A DNA stretch of 64,000 bases from CBFDBF01 sp050287965 (GTDB lineage: Bacteria > Pseudomonadota > Gammaproteobacteria > Chromatiales > Chromatiaceae): positions 124,001 to 188,000 of the forward strand of contig JBNKCX010000017.1 of assembly GCA_050287965.1 (NCBI GenBank). The letters are read 5' to 3'. Shown piece by piece: positions 44,339 to 52,160 of this stretch (positions are counted from its first letter, which is position 1; each line of letters opens with the position of its first letter). The notes beneath the pieces are model-generated. The model was not told the origin of the DNA. It made no database searches and saw nothing but the letters and a program-made list of their open reading frames with translations. Made by a program: the position numbers and the translations under genes.

Positions 44339-45240
44339 CAAACGAAACGCATCGAAAGATCCACCGCGGTGACATCCTTCGTCAGGCCGCCGACCGAAAT
44401 ATCATCCACGCCGGTATCGGCGATCGCCCTGATGCGCTCCAGAGAGACCCCGCCCGATGCCTCCAGGCGCGTCCGGTTGCGGTTTACGCTGACAGCTTCC
44501 CGAAGCTGACCCAGGTCGAAATTATCCAGCAGTATGCGGTCGGACCCGGCCGTGATCGCCTCTTCCATGCCGGACAGATCCTCCACCTCGACCTCAATCT
44601 CCAGATCAGGGGCTTCCTGCCGCGCCGCCGCCACCGCGGCGGTAATCGATCCGGCCGCCGCAATATGATTCTCCTTGATCAGAACAGCATCATAGAGCCC
44701 GATGCGATGATTGTGGCAACCGCCGCAGGCCACTGCATACTTCTGCTGCACACGCAGCCCGGGGAGCGTCTTACGGGTGTCCAGTATCCGTACCCCTGTT
44801 CCCGCCACGGCGTCGGCGTATGCACGCGCCAGGGTGGCGGTGCCTGAGAGGGTCTGGAGATAGTTGAGCGCGGTCCGTTCGGCGGTCAATAAAGCGCGGG
44901 TATTGCCCTGCAGCCGGCAGATAACCGTTCCCGGCGACACCGAATCCCCGTCAGAGACGCTCCAGTGAATCGTGGTTTCCGGGTCAAGCAGGTAGAAGGC
45001 TTCTTCAAACCAGGCGCAACCACATATCACCGCCTCGTCGCGGCACACCACTTGCACCGCCGATCGGACATGTGCGGGGATCAGCGCGGCCGTACGATCC
45101 CCGGCCCCGACGTCCTCTTCCAGAGCCAGCCTGACCTGCTCACGAATCGAATCCAGAGGAGGAAGAATCGCATTCACATCCAGAAACCCTTTATTGTCGA
45201 CCAGAGCCGCGGCCAGGGCATACTGCTCCCCTCGCGACAT
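44338..45240 (-). CDS. nadC: Nicotinate-nucleotide pyrophosphorylase (carboxylating)
   Basis: 300 residues, normal length. It makes nicotinate mononucleotide from quinolinate and PRPP in NAD synthesis. Conserved elements: EDVGAGDRTAALIP, RTALNYLQTLSGTATLA, DTRKTLPGLRVQQKYAVACGGCHNHRIGLYDAVLIKENH and EVEVEDLSGMEEAI. It is standalone; nadA and nadB are not in the window. Confidence 0.97.
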   Translation of the reverse strand: MSRGEQYALAAALVDNKGFLDVNAILPPLDSIREQVRLALEEDVGAGDRTAALIPAHVRSAVQVVCRDEAVICGCAWFEEAFYLLDPETTIHWSVSDGDSVSPGTVICRLQGNTRALLTAERTALNYLQTLSGTATLARAYADAVAGTGVRILDTRKTLPGLRVQQKYAVACGGCHNHRIGLYDAVLIKENHIAAAGSITAAVAAARQEAPDLEIEVEVEDLSGMEEAITAGSDRILLDNFDLGQLREAVSVNRNRTRLEASGGVSLERIRAIADTGVDDISVGGLTKDVTAVDLSMRFV

Positions 45241-45376
45241 CCTTCATGAAGTTATGGAGAAGTAGGATTTTACGGCAGCCGCCTTAAAAAAGGCCAATGA
45301 AACGGCAACCGAAGGCAGTCCGCGCCGCCCCATTTAAGGGACGATATGGCGGAAAATGACGGAAAAGATAGGGAAT

Positions 45377-47641
45377 CTACCCGCTTTGGACCTGTTGCAG
45401 GTTGTCAACGATTGCGCGCATGGCGCGATCCAGCAGCGGCTTGTCAGCTTCCTTCAGGAATATCGCGGTACCTGCGGCCAGCGCCTGAGCCAGCCCTTCC
45501 AGGGTCGCCTCCATGACCTTCACCCCTTTCCTGTTCACAAACAGATGGTTTCCGGTTACCACGCTCTTCCAGGCGAGTTTGACCCGCTTCGAGGTATTCG
45601 ACTCCTGATCCACCAACTCTATCCACGCGCCGACCGGCAACGATTTGGCCTTCTGCAGATAATCATCGGCGGTGACAGGGGCTTTCGGTTTTTCCTTGGC
45701 GGCGGCCGCGGCAGGCTTTTGCTTCTGCACCACAGCCGAGGATTTATCACCCTCTTCAGGAGCGGCGGCCGGCAGCGGATGAATTCCGGGAACCTGCTCT
45801 CCGCGCAATGAAACCACATGACATGCCTGCAGCTCCTTGAACAGGCGTGCCGTCTTATGCTGATCGTAAGATATCTCGTTGAGTTCCTTGCGTAATCCCT
45901 TCAGGAGCACCGGGATGGTATCCAACAATTCACGCTGCTCTTCCCGGCTGGTCTTCGGAGTGACGCTCCAGATCAGCTGATCCATCATGCGCAGACCTGC
46001 CTGCCATTCCTGGCTTTCCAGTCCTTTGCGCAATACGATCAGCAACAGGACATCTTTCCAGCCGTCGCGAATCAACTCCACCACCGCCGGGGGCAGAGTA
46101 CCCGCCTTCCTGAAACGCTTTTCGATCTCCTCTTCAACTTCCTGTTTCCCGAGCTGCAACTGCTCTTTGCCACGGGTAGCCTGGGTCGCCCGCTCCTCCG
46201 CAACCTTGGAGGCCTGCTGTTCCTTACCCAGATAGTCCAAAACCTCCTGATTCAGCTTTTCGAACAGGCTGACATCACGATCAAACTCGGACAATACCCG
46301 ACTGACCACGGATTCGATTATTCCGTACAGACTCTTTTCCGAACGGTCGCCGTCATCGAACCAGCCGAGCGCCGCCTTGGCAAGATTGTTCAACAACACC
46401 CTGGCGGGATGGGACTTTCTGCTGAAAAAGTCACGGTCAAGAATCGCGACCTTGACCATCGGTATCTGCAACCGGCCCAGCAAGGCCTTCATGGCATCCG
46501 GCAGATTATGGTCCTCGAGGATAAAGTCGAAGAGCATCGATATGACATCGATGATGTTCTCATCGGTATGGCTGATGGCGCGACCATCCTCGCCTCTGCC
46601 GAGGTTCAGCTGTCTGAGCAGGTGTTCTCTGAGATCCACATGCTCTGGAATGATCAGGCCTTCGGGACCGAAGGAGATAAGCGCCAGATTGCCCTGCTGC
46701 AGATTGGAGAGTGCGCTGATGACCTGGGAGGTGTCGATAAACGCCTGGTGTCTCCCTGCCGGAACGGTGGATACCCCCCGGCGAAGGTTCAACAGTTCCT
46801 GCAACCGCGGGAACAGTTCCAGATCGATTTCGCTTTCCAATCCGCGCGTGGCGGTCCGTCCCTCTTCGGCCCTGGCATCATCTCTCGCCCTGTAGGAACC
46901 GCGTTGTACGGCCGGTGACACCGGATTCTGCTTAACCCTCTGGGACAGCTTGGGCAGGATTCCGGCCTGCGCCAGTACGTCGTTAATCCCGTCATACAGG
47001 CCACCCAGATACTGCATAACCTCTTTGTCGAAGATCTTGTAAACCACCAGCTTGACCGGCAGATCCAATTCCAGCGGCTGGATGGTTTCCCGGAACAGAT
47101 GACAGATCGTGGCCGGGCTGATGGGATTGTTGTTGGAATCAACCACTACTTCGTGGGCGAGGCGGCTGAAGCGCTGTTCCAGGGCATACAGCTCGCGATA
47201 ATAGCGGCTGTCCCCCTTGGAGATCATGTTGGTGGTGGCCAACTTCTCTTCCAGCTCTTCTTCCCCCACAAGGGAGAGATTTTCGGTATCCGTGGCACTC
47301 TCGAGCTCCCGGGTCGCGGAGATATCACCCAACCGCCAGAACTCGTCGAAGGCCCCCAGGACCCGCCTCTGAAAGCCGTTCTCCAGGCTCTCCCGCTCCT
47401 TGCGCAATACCCGCATGGCATCAAAATACTGTGTCTGCAGCTCGTTGCTGTCGGCCTTGTTGGAAAGGTCAAAAAGGGCATCATCAAGCTTATCGAACAT
47501 GCCCTCAACAAGCTGGGGCATCATCCAAGCGACTACTTGCCGGCAGTTATCCACAGCCTTACGCTCCCCCGGGTTGAGGTTAATATGACGACCGGCTACT
47601 TTGTGCCCGGTGAACGAGAGGATATTGTCGTTTTGAGCCAT
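45377..47641 (-). CDS. DUF1631 family protein
   Basis: 754 residues, large and soluble. It matches the DUF1631 family, which is described in gammaproteobacteria without a known function. Conserved segments are ALDEFWRLGDIS-like text near residue 90 (GAFDEFWRL), ETIQPLELDLPVKLVVYKIFDKEVM, HADLREHLLRQLNLGRGEDGRAIS and a C-terminal PilZ-like fold (SLPVGAWIELVDQESNTSKRVKLAWKSVVTGNHLFVNRKGVKVM). The last part suggests a possible c-di-GMP-binding PilZ-type tail (inference). Transcribed alone. Confidence 0.8.
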   Translation of the reverse strand: MAQNDNILSFTGHKVAGRHINLNPGERKAVDNCRQVVAWMMPQLVEGMFDKLDDALFDLSNKADSNELQTQYFDAMRVLRKERESLENGFQRRVLGAFDEFWRLGDISATRELESATDTENLSLVGEEELEEKLATTNMISKGDSRYYRELYALEQRFSRLAHEVVVDSNNNPISPATICHLFRETIQPLELDLPVKLVVYKIFDKEVMQYLGGLYDGINDVLAQAGILPKLSQRVKQNPVSPAVQRGSYRARDDARAEEGRTATRGLESEIDLELFPRLQELLNLRRGVSTVPAGRHQAFIDTSQVISALSNLQQGNLALISFGPEGLIIPEHVDLREHLLRQLNLGRGEDGRAISHTDENIIDVISMLFDFILEDHNLPDAMKALLGRLQIPMVKVAILDRDFFSRKSHPARVLLNNLAKAALGWFDDGDRSEKSLYGIIESVVSRVLSEFDRDVSLFEKLNQEVLDYLGKEQQASKVAEERATQATRGKEQLQLGKQEVEEEIEKRFRKAGTLPPAVVELIRDGWKDVLLLIVLRKGLESQEWQAGLRMMDQLIWSVTPKTSREEQRELLDTIPVLLKGLRKELNEISYDQHKTARLFKELQACHVVSLRGEQVPGIHPLPAAAPEEGDKSSAVVQKQKPAAAAAKEKPKAPVTADDYLQKAKSLPVGAWIELVDQESNTSKRVKLAWKSVVTGNHLFVNRKGVKVMEATLEGLAQALAAGTAIFLKEADKPLLDRAMRAIVDNLQQVQSG

Positions 47642-47896
47642 GAGGTCCTACTCTTTGCAACGGAAGATGTTCCATACCTTGCGGTATCGACTGGGAGACA
47701 CCTTATCTTAAGTTCTAACTTATGAATCAGGAAGGTTGCCCACCGTGAGGTTAATCACAAATTCCGATGATGGGCACCGGGAAAGGGGGGCAAATTGATA
47801 AAATGTGACCCTCATCATCGGATACCCGCCGGCGGCCACTCCCCCCTCCAGGCCGTCCCCGGCGCTGCCGGTTTCCCAAGGTCACCTTCCTCGTGT

Positions 47897-48643
47897 ATGT
47901 TTCTGACTGTGAATATACATCTGGGACACCTCGGCCGCTCGCTTAAGGAGAGCATTCGCGATCTGCTCCCGATCCTTGGGGTAATCGCCTTCTTTCAGCT
48001 CGTTGTCCTGCGCCAGCCCATTCCAGAGTTCGCCAACCTCCTGACAGGGGCCCTGATGGTGGTCATCGGCCTGACGCTCTTCGTGCATGGCCTGAAAACC
48101 GGCCTTTTCCCTATCGGCGAATCAATGGCTCACAGCCTGGCCGGTAAGGGAAGCCTGTTCTGGTTGCTGTCCTTTGCCTTCGCTCTCGGCTTCGGCACCA
48201 CCATCGCGGAACCGGCCCTGATGGCGGTGGCCGGAGAGGCCGCGGAGGTGGCCGCCGCCGGGGGGATGATAGAAAACACGGAACCCGCATTGCGGCGCTA
48301 CGCCGACGGTCTGCGCTTGACCGTCGCCTTCTCGGTAGGGCTCGCCATCGCGATCGGCGTGCTGCGTATCATCAAAGGATGGCCGGTGCAGTATCTGATA
48401 CTGGGTGGCTATGCCGGCGTCGTGGTAATGACCATTTTCGCCCCCCCGGAGATCATAGGCATCGCCTATGATTCCGGCGGAGTCACCACATCCACCATCA
48501 CGGTGCCGCTGGTCACCGCCCTGGGCGTGGGCCTCGCCTCCAGTATCCGGGGCCGCAATCCCATGACGGACGGATTCGGCTTGATTGCGTTCGCCTCGCT
48601 GACCCCCATGATCTTTGTCATGGCTTACGGGATGCTGCTGTGA
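47897..48643 (+). CDS. DUF1538 membrane protein, first copy
   Basis: 248 residues from the ATG at 47897, with about seven membrane helices. DUF1538 signatures: GFGTTIAEPALMAVAGEAAEV (AEPAL) near residue 97, and IAYDSGGVTTSTITVPLVTALGVGLAS near 195, then GRNPMTDGFGLIAFASL. Elsewhere DUF1538 proteins are often about 500 residues with two such halves; here the two halves are separate genes. Predicted transporter or channel of unknown substrate. GTGA overlap with the second copy. Confidence 0.85.
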   Translation: MFLTVNIHLGHLGRSLKESIRDLLPILGVIAFFQLVVLRQPIPEFANLLTGALMVVIGLTLFVHGLKTGLFPIGESMAHSLAGKGSLFWLLSFAFALGFGTTIAEPALMAVAGEAAEVAAAGGMIENTEPALRRYADGLRLTVAFSVGLAIAIGVLRIIKGWPVQYLILGGYAGVVVMTIFAPPEIIGIAYDSGGVTTSTITVPLVTALGVGLASSIRGRNPMTDGFGLIAFASLTPMIFVMAYGMLL

Positions 48644-49425
48644 TCTCCGGCCTGATGAGCTTTCTGGATACCCTGATATCCACCGTCCGTGACGTGTTAC
48701 CGATCGTCGTAGTCCTGTTCGGTTTCCAGCTTTTCGTATTGCGCCGCCCGATCGCCAAACCGCGTCAGGTTATCACCGGTTTTCTGCTGGTACTCCTGGG
48801 GCTGGCGTTCTTCCTTCAGGGACTGGAACATGCGCTTTTCCCCCTGGGCAGACTGATGGCCGACCAACTCACGGCTCCCGAGTTCCTGGGGGTTTTGCCC
48901 GGCTCCGAAGAACATCACTATCTCTGGCTCTATCTGTTCGCCGCGGCCATCGGGTTTTCCACCACCATTGCCGAACCGTCTCTCATCGCCGTCGCCATAA
49001 AGGCCAATCAGGTGTCCGGCGGTGCGGTCGGGACCTGGGGATTGCGTATCGCTGTGGCCATCGGCGTGGCCTTCGGAATTGTATTAGGCGCCTACCGGAT
49101 AGTCAGCGGAACACCACTGCACTACTACATCATCGCCGGTTACGTCATCGTTATGATCCAGACCTTTTATTGCCCAAAACCCATCATCGCCCTCGCCTAT
49201 GACTCCGGCGGGGTCACCACCTCCACCGTGACCGTACCCCTGGTGGCGGCGCTCGGACTTGGGTTGGCGTCCAGTATTCCCGGCCGCAATCCGTTACTGG
49301 ATGGTTTCGGCCTCATCGCTTTTGCCAGTCTGTTCCCCATTATGAGCGTTATGGCATACGCACAGCTCAGCGACTGGTATACCAGACGATCCCTTACGGA
49401 TCCTTCCAACAATGAAGGGGGTTAA
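48640..49425 (+). CDS. DUF1538 membrane protein, second copy
   Basis: 261 residues, GTG start overlapping the first copy. Same layout: GFSTTIAEPSLIAVAIKANQV near residue 108 and LAYDSGGVTTSTVTVPLVAALGLGLAS near 188, then GRNPLLDGFGLIAFASL. The two proteins are clear paralogs and probably form one heteromeric complex (inference). A PII-like gene starts two bases after the stop. The conserved DSGG and AEP segments in helices are the likely functional core. Confidence 0.85.
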   Translation: MISGLMSFLDTLISTVRDVLPIVVVLFGFQLFVLRRPIAKPRQVITGFLLVLLGLAFFLQGLEHALFPLGRLMADQLTAPEFLGVLPGSEEHHYLWLYLFAAAIGFSTTIAEPSLIAVAIKANQVSGGAVGTWGLRIAVAIGVAFGIVLGAYRIVSGTPLHYYIIAGYVIVMIQTFYCPKPIIALAYDSGGVTTSTVTVPLVAALGLGLASSIPGRNPLLDGFGLIAFASLFPIMSVMAYAQLSDWYTRRSLTDPSNNEGG

Positions 49426-49427
49426 CC

Positions 49428-49778
49428 ATGCGTTTCAAGCTAATCATCACCTTTATCGAAGACAGCAAAACGGATCTGGTTCTTGAAGCCGCCCGCGAGG
49501 CGGGTGCAACCGGTTCCACGGTTATCAACCAGGCACGCGGCGAGGGCCTGAAACAGAGCAGAACCTTTTTCGGCCTCAATCTCGAGGTTCAACGGGATGT
49601 GGTGCTGCTGTTGGTGGAAGAACACCTCAGTCGCCGGATCCTGGAGCGGATCGCCGAAGTGGGGGAATTCGACGAAAAACCCGGCACCGGGATCGCATTC
49701 CAGATCAACGTCCAGGATGCCGTGGGCGTCAGTCACCAAATCAGACAGTTAGCCAGCAGGGTGGAGGAAAAGATATGA
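49428..49778 (+). CDS. PII-like signalling protein
   Basis: 116 residues with the PII beta-alpha-beta ferredoxin fold: MRFKLIITFIEDSKTDLVLEAAREAGATGSTVINQARGEG (the region before the T-loop), VVLLLVEEHLSRRILERIAEVGEFDEKPGTGIAFQINVQDAVGV (B-loop and C-terminal strands). The Tyr of the classic GlnB T-loop is not present and the T-loop region is short. PII-like proteins bind ATP/ADP/AMP or related nucleotides and regulate neighbouring transporters. The next gene overlaps by four bases (ATGA). Confidence 0.85.
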   Translation: MRFKLIITFIEDSKTDLVLEAAREAGATGSTVINQARGEGLKQSRTFFGLNLEVQRDVVLLLVEEHLSRRILERIAEVGEFDEKPGTGIAFQINVQDAVGVSHQIRQLASRVEEKI

Positions 49779-50176
49779 ACAAAACTCAACCGGTACGAGT
49801 GCGCGATATCATGAAAACGCACTTCGACATGGTGGATGGAATGGCTACGGTGCAGGAAGCCATAGACACCATGGTACATGTTGAAACTCGGTCGTTGATC
49901 GTAAAGAAGCGGCATGATGACGACGAGTACGGCATGGTGATGTTGTCCGATATCGCCAGGCAGGTGCTGGCCCTGGACCGCGCACCTGACCGGGTAAATA
50001 TTTACGAAATCATGTCCAAACCGGTAATAACCGTCGATCCGGAAATGGACATACGCTATTGCGCCCGTCTGTTTTCCCGTTTTGACCTGTCCCGGGCGCC
50101 GGTGGTGGAAAACCGCGAAGTGGTCGGGATCGTCAGTTTCACCGACATGGTATTGAAGGGGTTGAACAAAAAATGA
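49775..50176 (+). CDS. CBS domain pair protein
   Basis: 133 residues containing two CBS motifs and nothing else: VRDIMKTHFDMVDGMATVQEAIDTMV, YGMVMLSDIARQVLALDRA; NIYEIMSKPVITVDPEMDIRYCARLF, VVENREVVGIVSFTDMVLKGL. CBS pairs bind adenosine nucleotides such as AMP, ATP or SAM. It follows the PII-like gene and precedes ampD with a four-base overlap on each side. Likely a second nucleotide sensor of the same unit (inference). Confidence 0.9.
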   Translation: MNKTQPVRVRDIMKTHFDMVDGMATVQEAIDTMVHVETRSLIVKKRHDDDEYGMVMLSDIARQVLALDRAPDRVNIYEIMSKPVITVDPEMDIRYCARLFSRFDLSRAPVVENREVVGIVSFTDMVLKGLNKK

Positions 50177-50733
50177 GTACCGATCCGGAAGGGTGGTTGC
50201 GGCAAGCAACCCGCTGTCTTTCCCCCAATCAGGATGAACGCCCCGCGGATACCATAGTCGATCTGCTGGTTATTCATAACATCAGCCTGCCGCCGGGTGA
50301 ATTCGGGGGACCCTGGATCGACGATCTGTTCCACAACCGACTCAACCGCGGAGCTCACCCTTACTTTGAAGAGATCGTCGATCTCAAGGTCTCGGCTCAC
50401 CTGCTCATTCGGCGGGACGGCAGGCTGATTCAGTACGTACCGCTGCATCGCCGGGCATGGCATGCCGGCCCCTCCTGTTTCGAAGGCCGCGAACAGTGTA
50501 ACGATTACTCAATCGGCATAGAACTTGAGGGAACCGATGATACCCCTTATACCCCGGAACAATATCTCACGCTGGCTGAGACCACAGGCGAAATACTCGC
50601 GGCTTTCCCCGCCATCACAGCGGATCGAATAAAAGGGCACAGCGACGTCGCTCCGGGACGCAAGAGCGATCCCGGGCCCGCTTTCGACTGGCGATACTTT
50701 CGCCAACTGCTGGAAGAGTATCTTGAATCCTGA
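50173..50733 (+). CDS. ampD: 1,6-anhydro-N-acetylmuramyl-L-alanine amidase AmpD
   Basis: 186 residues. AmpD cleaves the peptide from anhydro-muropeptides in cell-wall recycling in the cytoplasm, and so controls beta-lactamase induction in species that have AmpC/AmpR. Zn and catalytic residues of the amidase_2 fold: LLVIHNISLPPGEFG, HRRAWHAGPSCF, and GHSDVAPGRKSDPGPAFDW. The ATG overlaps the CBS gene stop. AmpE follows 25 bases later, as in other gammaproteobacteria. Confidence 0.95.
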   Translation: MSTDPEGWLRQATRCLSPNQDERPADTIVDLLVIHNISLPPGEFGGPWIDDLFHNRLNRGAHPYFEEIVDLKVSAHLLIRRDGRLIQYVPLHRRAWHAGPSCFEGREQCNDYSIGIELEGTDDTPYTPEQYLTLAETTGEILAAFPAITADRIKGHSDVAPGRKSDPGPAFDWRYFRQLLEEYLES

Positions 50734-50758
50734 AGACAGATAAAGGAGACTGCCGGCT

Positions 50759-51658
50759 ATGGCCATACTCAGCATCATCCTCGCCCTCATCGCCGAGCGG
50801 TTTCTGCTGGACCAGGAGATATATCGTCACAGCGGCTGGTTTAGAAAATACCTGAACTGGTGCCACCGGCAATCTCTGGGGGAGTGGATAAACAGCGGGA
50901 CCGTCGGCGTCATCGGATCTCTGCTGCCGCCGCTGGTCGCCGCGGGACTGATCCAGGCAGCGCTTCACGGCGTGCTGGGGGGCGTGCTGGAGTTCCTGTT
51001 CGCCACCGGCGTTCTTCTTTACTGCCTCGGACCCAGAAATCTGGATCGCCAGGTGGAAGACTTTGTGGATGCCTGGGACGACGGCGACCAGGACAAGGCA
51101 TCCGAGATCGCCCGCGATCTCGTTATCGACAATCCGTCCGGTTCCGAGCAGGATATTGCCCTGGCGATCACTGACGGCATCCTGAGACAGGCGTGCTACC
51201 GCATCTTCGGGGTGTTGTTCTGGTTCATGGTGCTCGGTCCCCTGGGCGCCCTTCTTTACCGCCTCAGCCGTGATCTATATACGGGAGCCGCCGCCGATAT
51301 GGAACCGGACGAAGAGTTCCTGAACAGCGTCCGGCGTCTGCTTGAAATCCTGAATTGGCTGCCCGCGAGGATAACCGCCGCTTCTTACGCCCTGGCGGGA
51401 AACTTCCAGGACGCCATAATGGGATGGCGCGGCAACGACAGATTGGAAAACGAAGAAGAAGCGGCTTCCAAAACCGCCGACCAGGTACTGATCTTTTCAG
51501 GGCGCGGCGCCCTTGGTCTGGGACATGGGCCGGAAGAGCAAACAACGGCCGACGCCGCCTCCCATCTGGCGGAAGCCGCCCTCGGTCTGATCTGGCGTTC
51601 CCTGACCATCTGGGTCGTGCTGCCCGCCGTCACCGTTTTCATCTTCTGGGTCGCCTGA
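50759..51658 (+). CDS. ampE: AmpE inner-membrane signalling protein
   Basis: 299 residues with several membrane helices. AmpE accompanies AmpD; its molecular role is unsettled, and it is related to the CobD/CbiB family. Typical parts: ILALIAERFLLDQEIYRHSGWFRKYLNW, YRIFGVLFWFMVLGPLGALLYRLSRDL, GALGLGHGPEEQTTADAASHLAEAALGLIWRSLTIWVV. Last gene of the DUF1538-PII-CBS-ampD-ampE run; convergent with lspA. Confidence 0.9.
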   Translation: MAILSIILALIAERFLLDQEIYRHSGWFRKYLNWCHRQSLGEWINSGTVGVIGSLLPPLVAAGLIQAALHGVLGGVLEFLFATGVLLYCLGPRNLDRQVEDFVDAWDDGDQDKASEIARDLVIDNPSGSEQDIALAITDGILRQACYRIFGVLFWFMVLGPLGALLYRLSRDLYTGAAADMEPDEEFLNSVRRLLEILNWLPARITAASYALAGNFQDAIMGWRGNDRLENEEEAASKTADQVLIFSGRGALGLGHGPEEQTTADAASHLAEAALGLIWRSLTIWVVLPAVTVFIFWVA

Positions 51659-51684
51659 ACCCCGACCGCGCCCAACAGCAGTCG

Positions 51685-52158
51685 CTAGCGTTTTGCTTCC
51701 CGGTCTTTGCTGAAAAGCACATCGAGCAGCATCAATGCAACACCGACAGTGATGGCCGAGTCGGCGACGTTAAAAGCAGGCCAGTGCCACTGCCCGTAAT
51801 AGAAATCGATAAAATCGATTACATGGCCATACAGCACCCGGTCCACCAGATTACCCACCGCCCCTCCGATGACGAGGGTCAGGGAGATGGCAATTGCACG
51901 CTCTTCCTGCCGCAGCCGCTTGACCCAGCCAACCAGCACCACGGTTACCACCAGGGCGAGGAGCATGAACAGCCAACGCTGCCATCCGTCCTGATCACTG
52001 AGAAAACTGAACGCCGCCCCTTCATTATAAACCAGGGTTATATTGAGAAACGGCAACAGCTCCATTGATTCGTACAGGGCGAAGTTCAGTTCGATCAACT
52101 GCTTGCTGGCCTGATCGAACGCCAGCACCAGGAATGAAAGCCAAAGCCAACGGAGCAT
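51685..52158 (-). CDS. lspA: Lipoprotein signal peptidase II
   Basis: 157 residues with four membrane helices. LspA cleaves the signal peptide of diacylglyceryl prolipoproteins. The catalytic Asp pair is visible in GAVGNLVDRV and FNVADSAITVG; DQASKQLIELNF lies in the first part. It follows ileS directly, with two bases between the stop of ileS and the ATG of lspA, as in the conserved ribF-ileS-lspA cluster. Confidence 0.95.
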   Translation of the reverse strand: MLRWLWLSFLVLAFDQASKQLIELNFALYESMELLPFLNITLVYNEGAAFSFLSDQDGWQRWLFMLLALVVTVVLVGWVKRLRQEERAIAISLTLVIGGAVGNLVDRVLYGHVIDFIDFYYGQWHWPAFNVADSAITVGVALMLLDVLFSKDREAKR

Positions 52159-52160
52159 GA

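Noticed and set aside
47546..47555. DnaA box TTATCCACA inside the DUF1631 gene, and another near 52199
   Set aside because: Single boxes inside genes are expected by chance in a window of this size.
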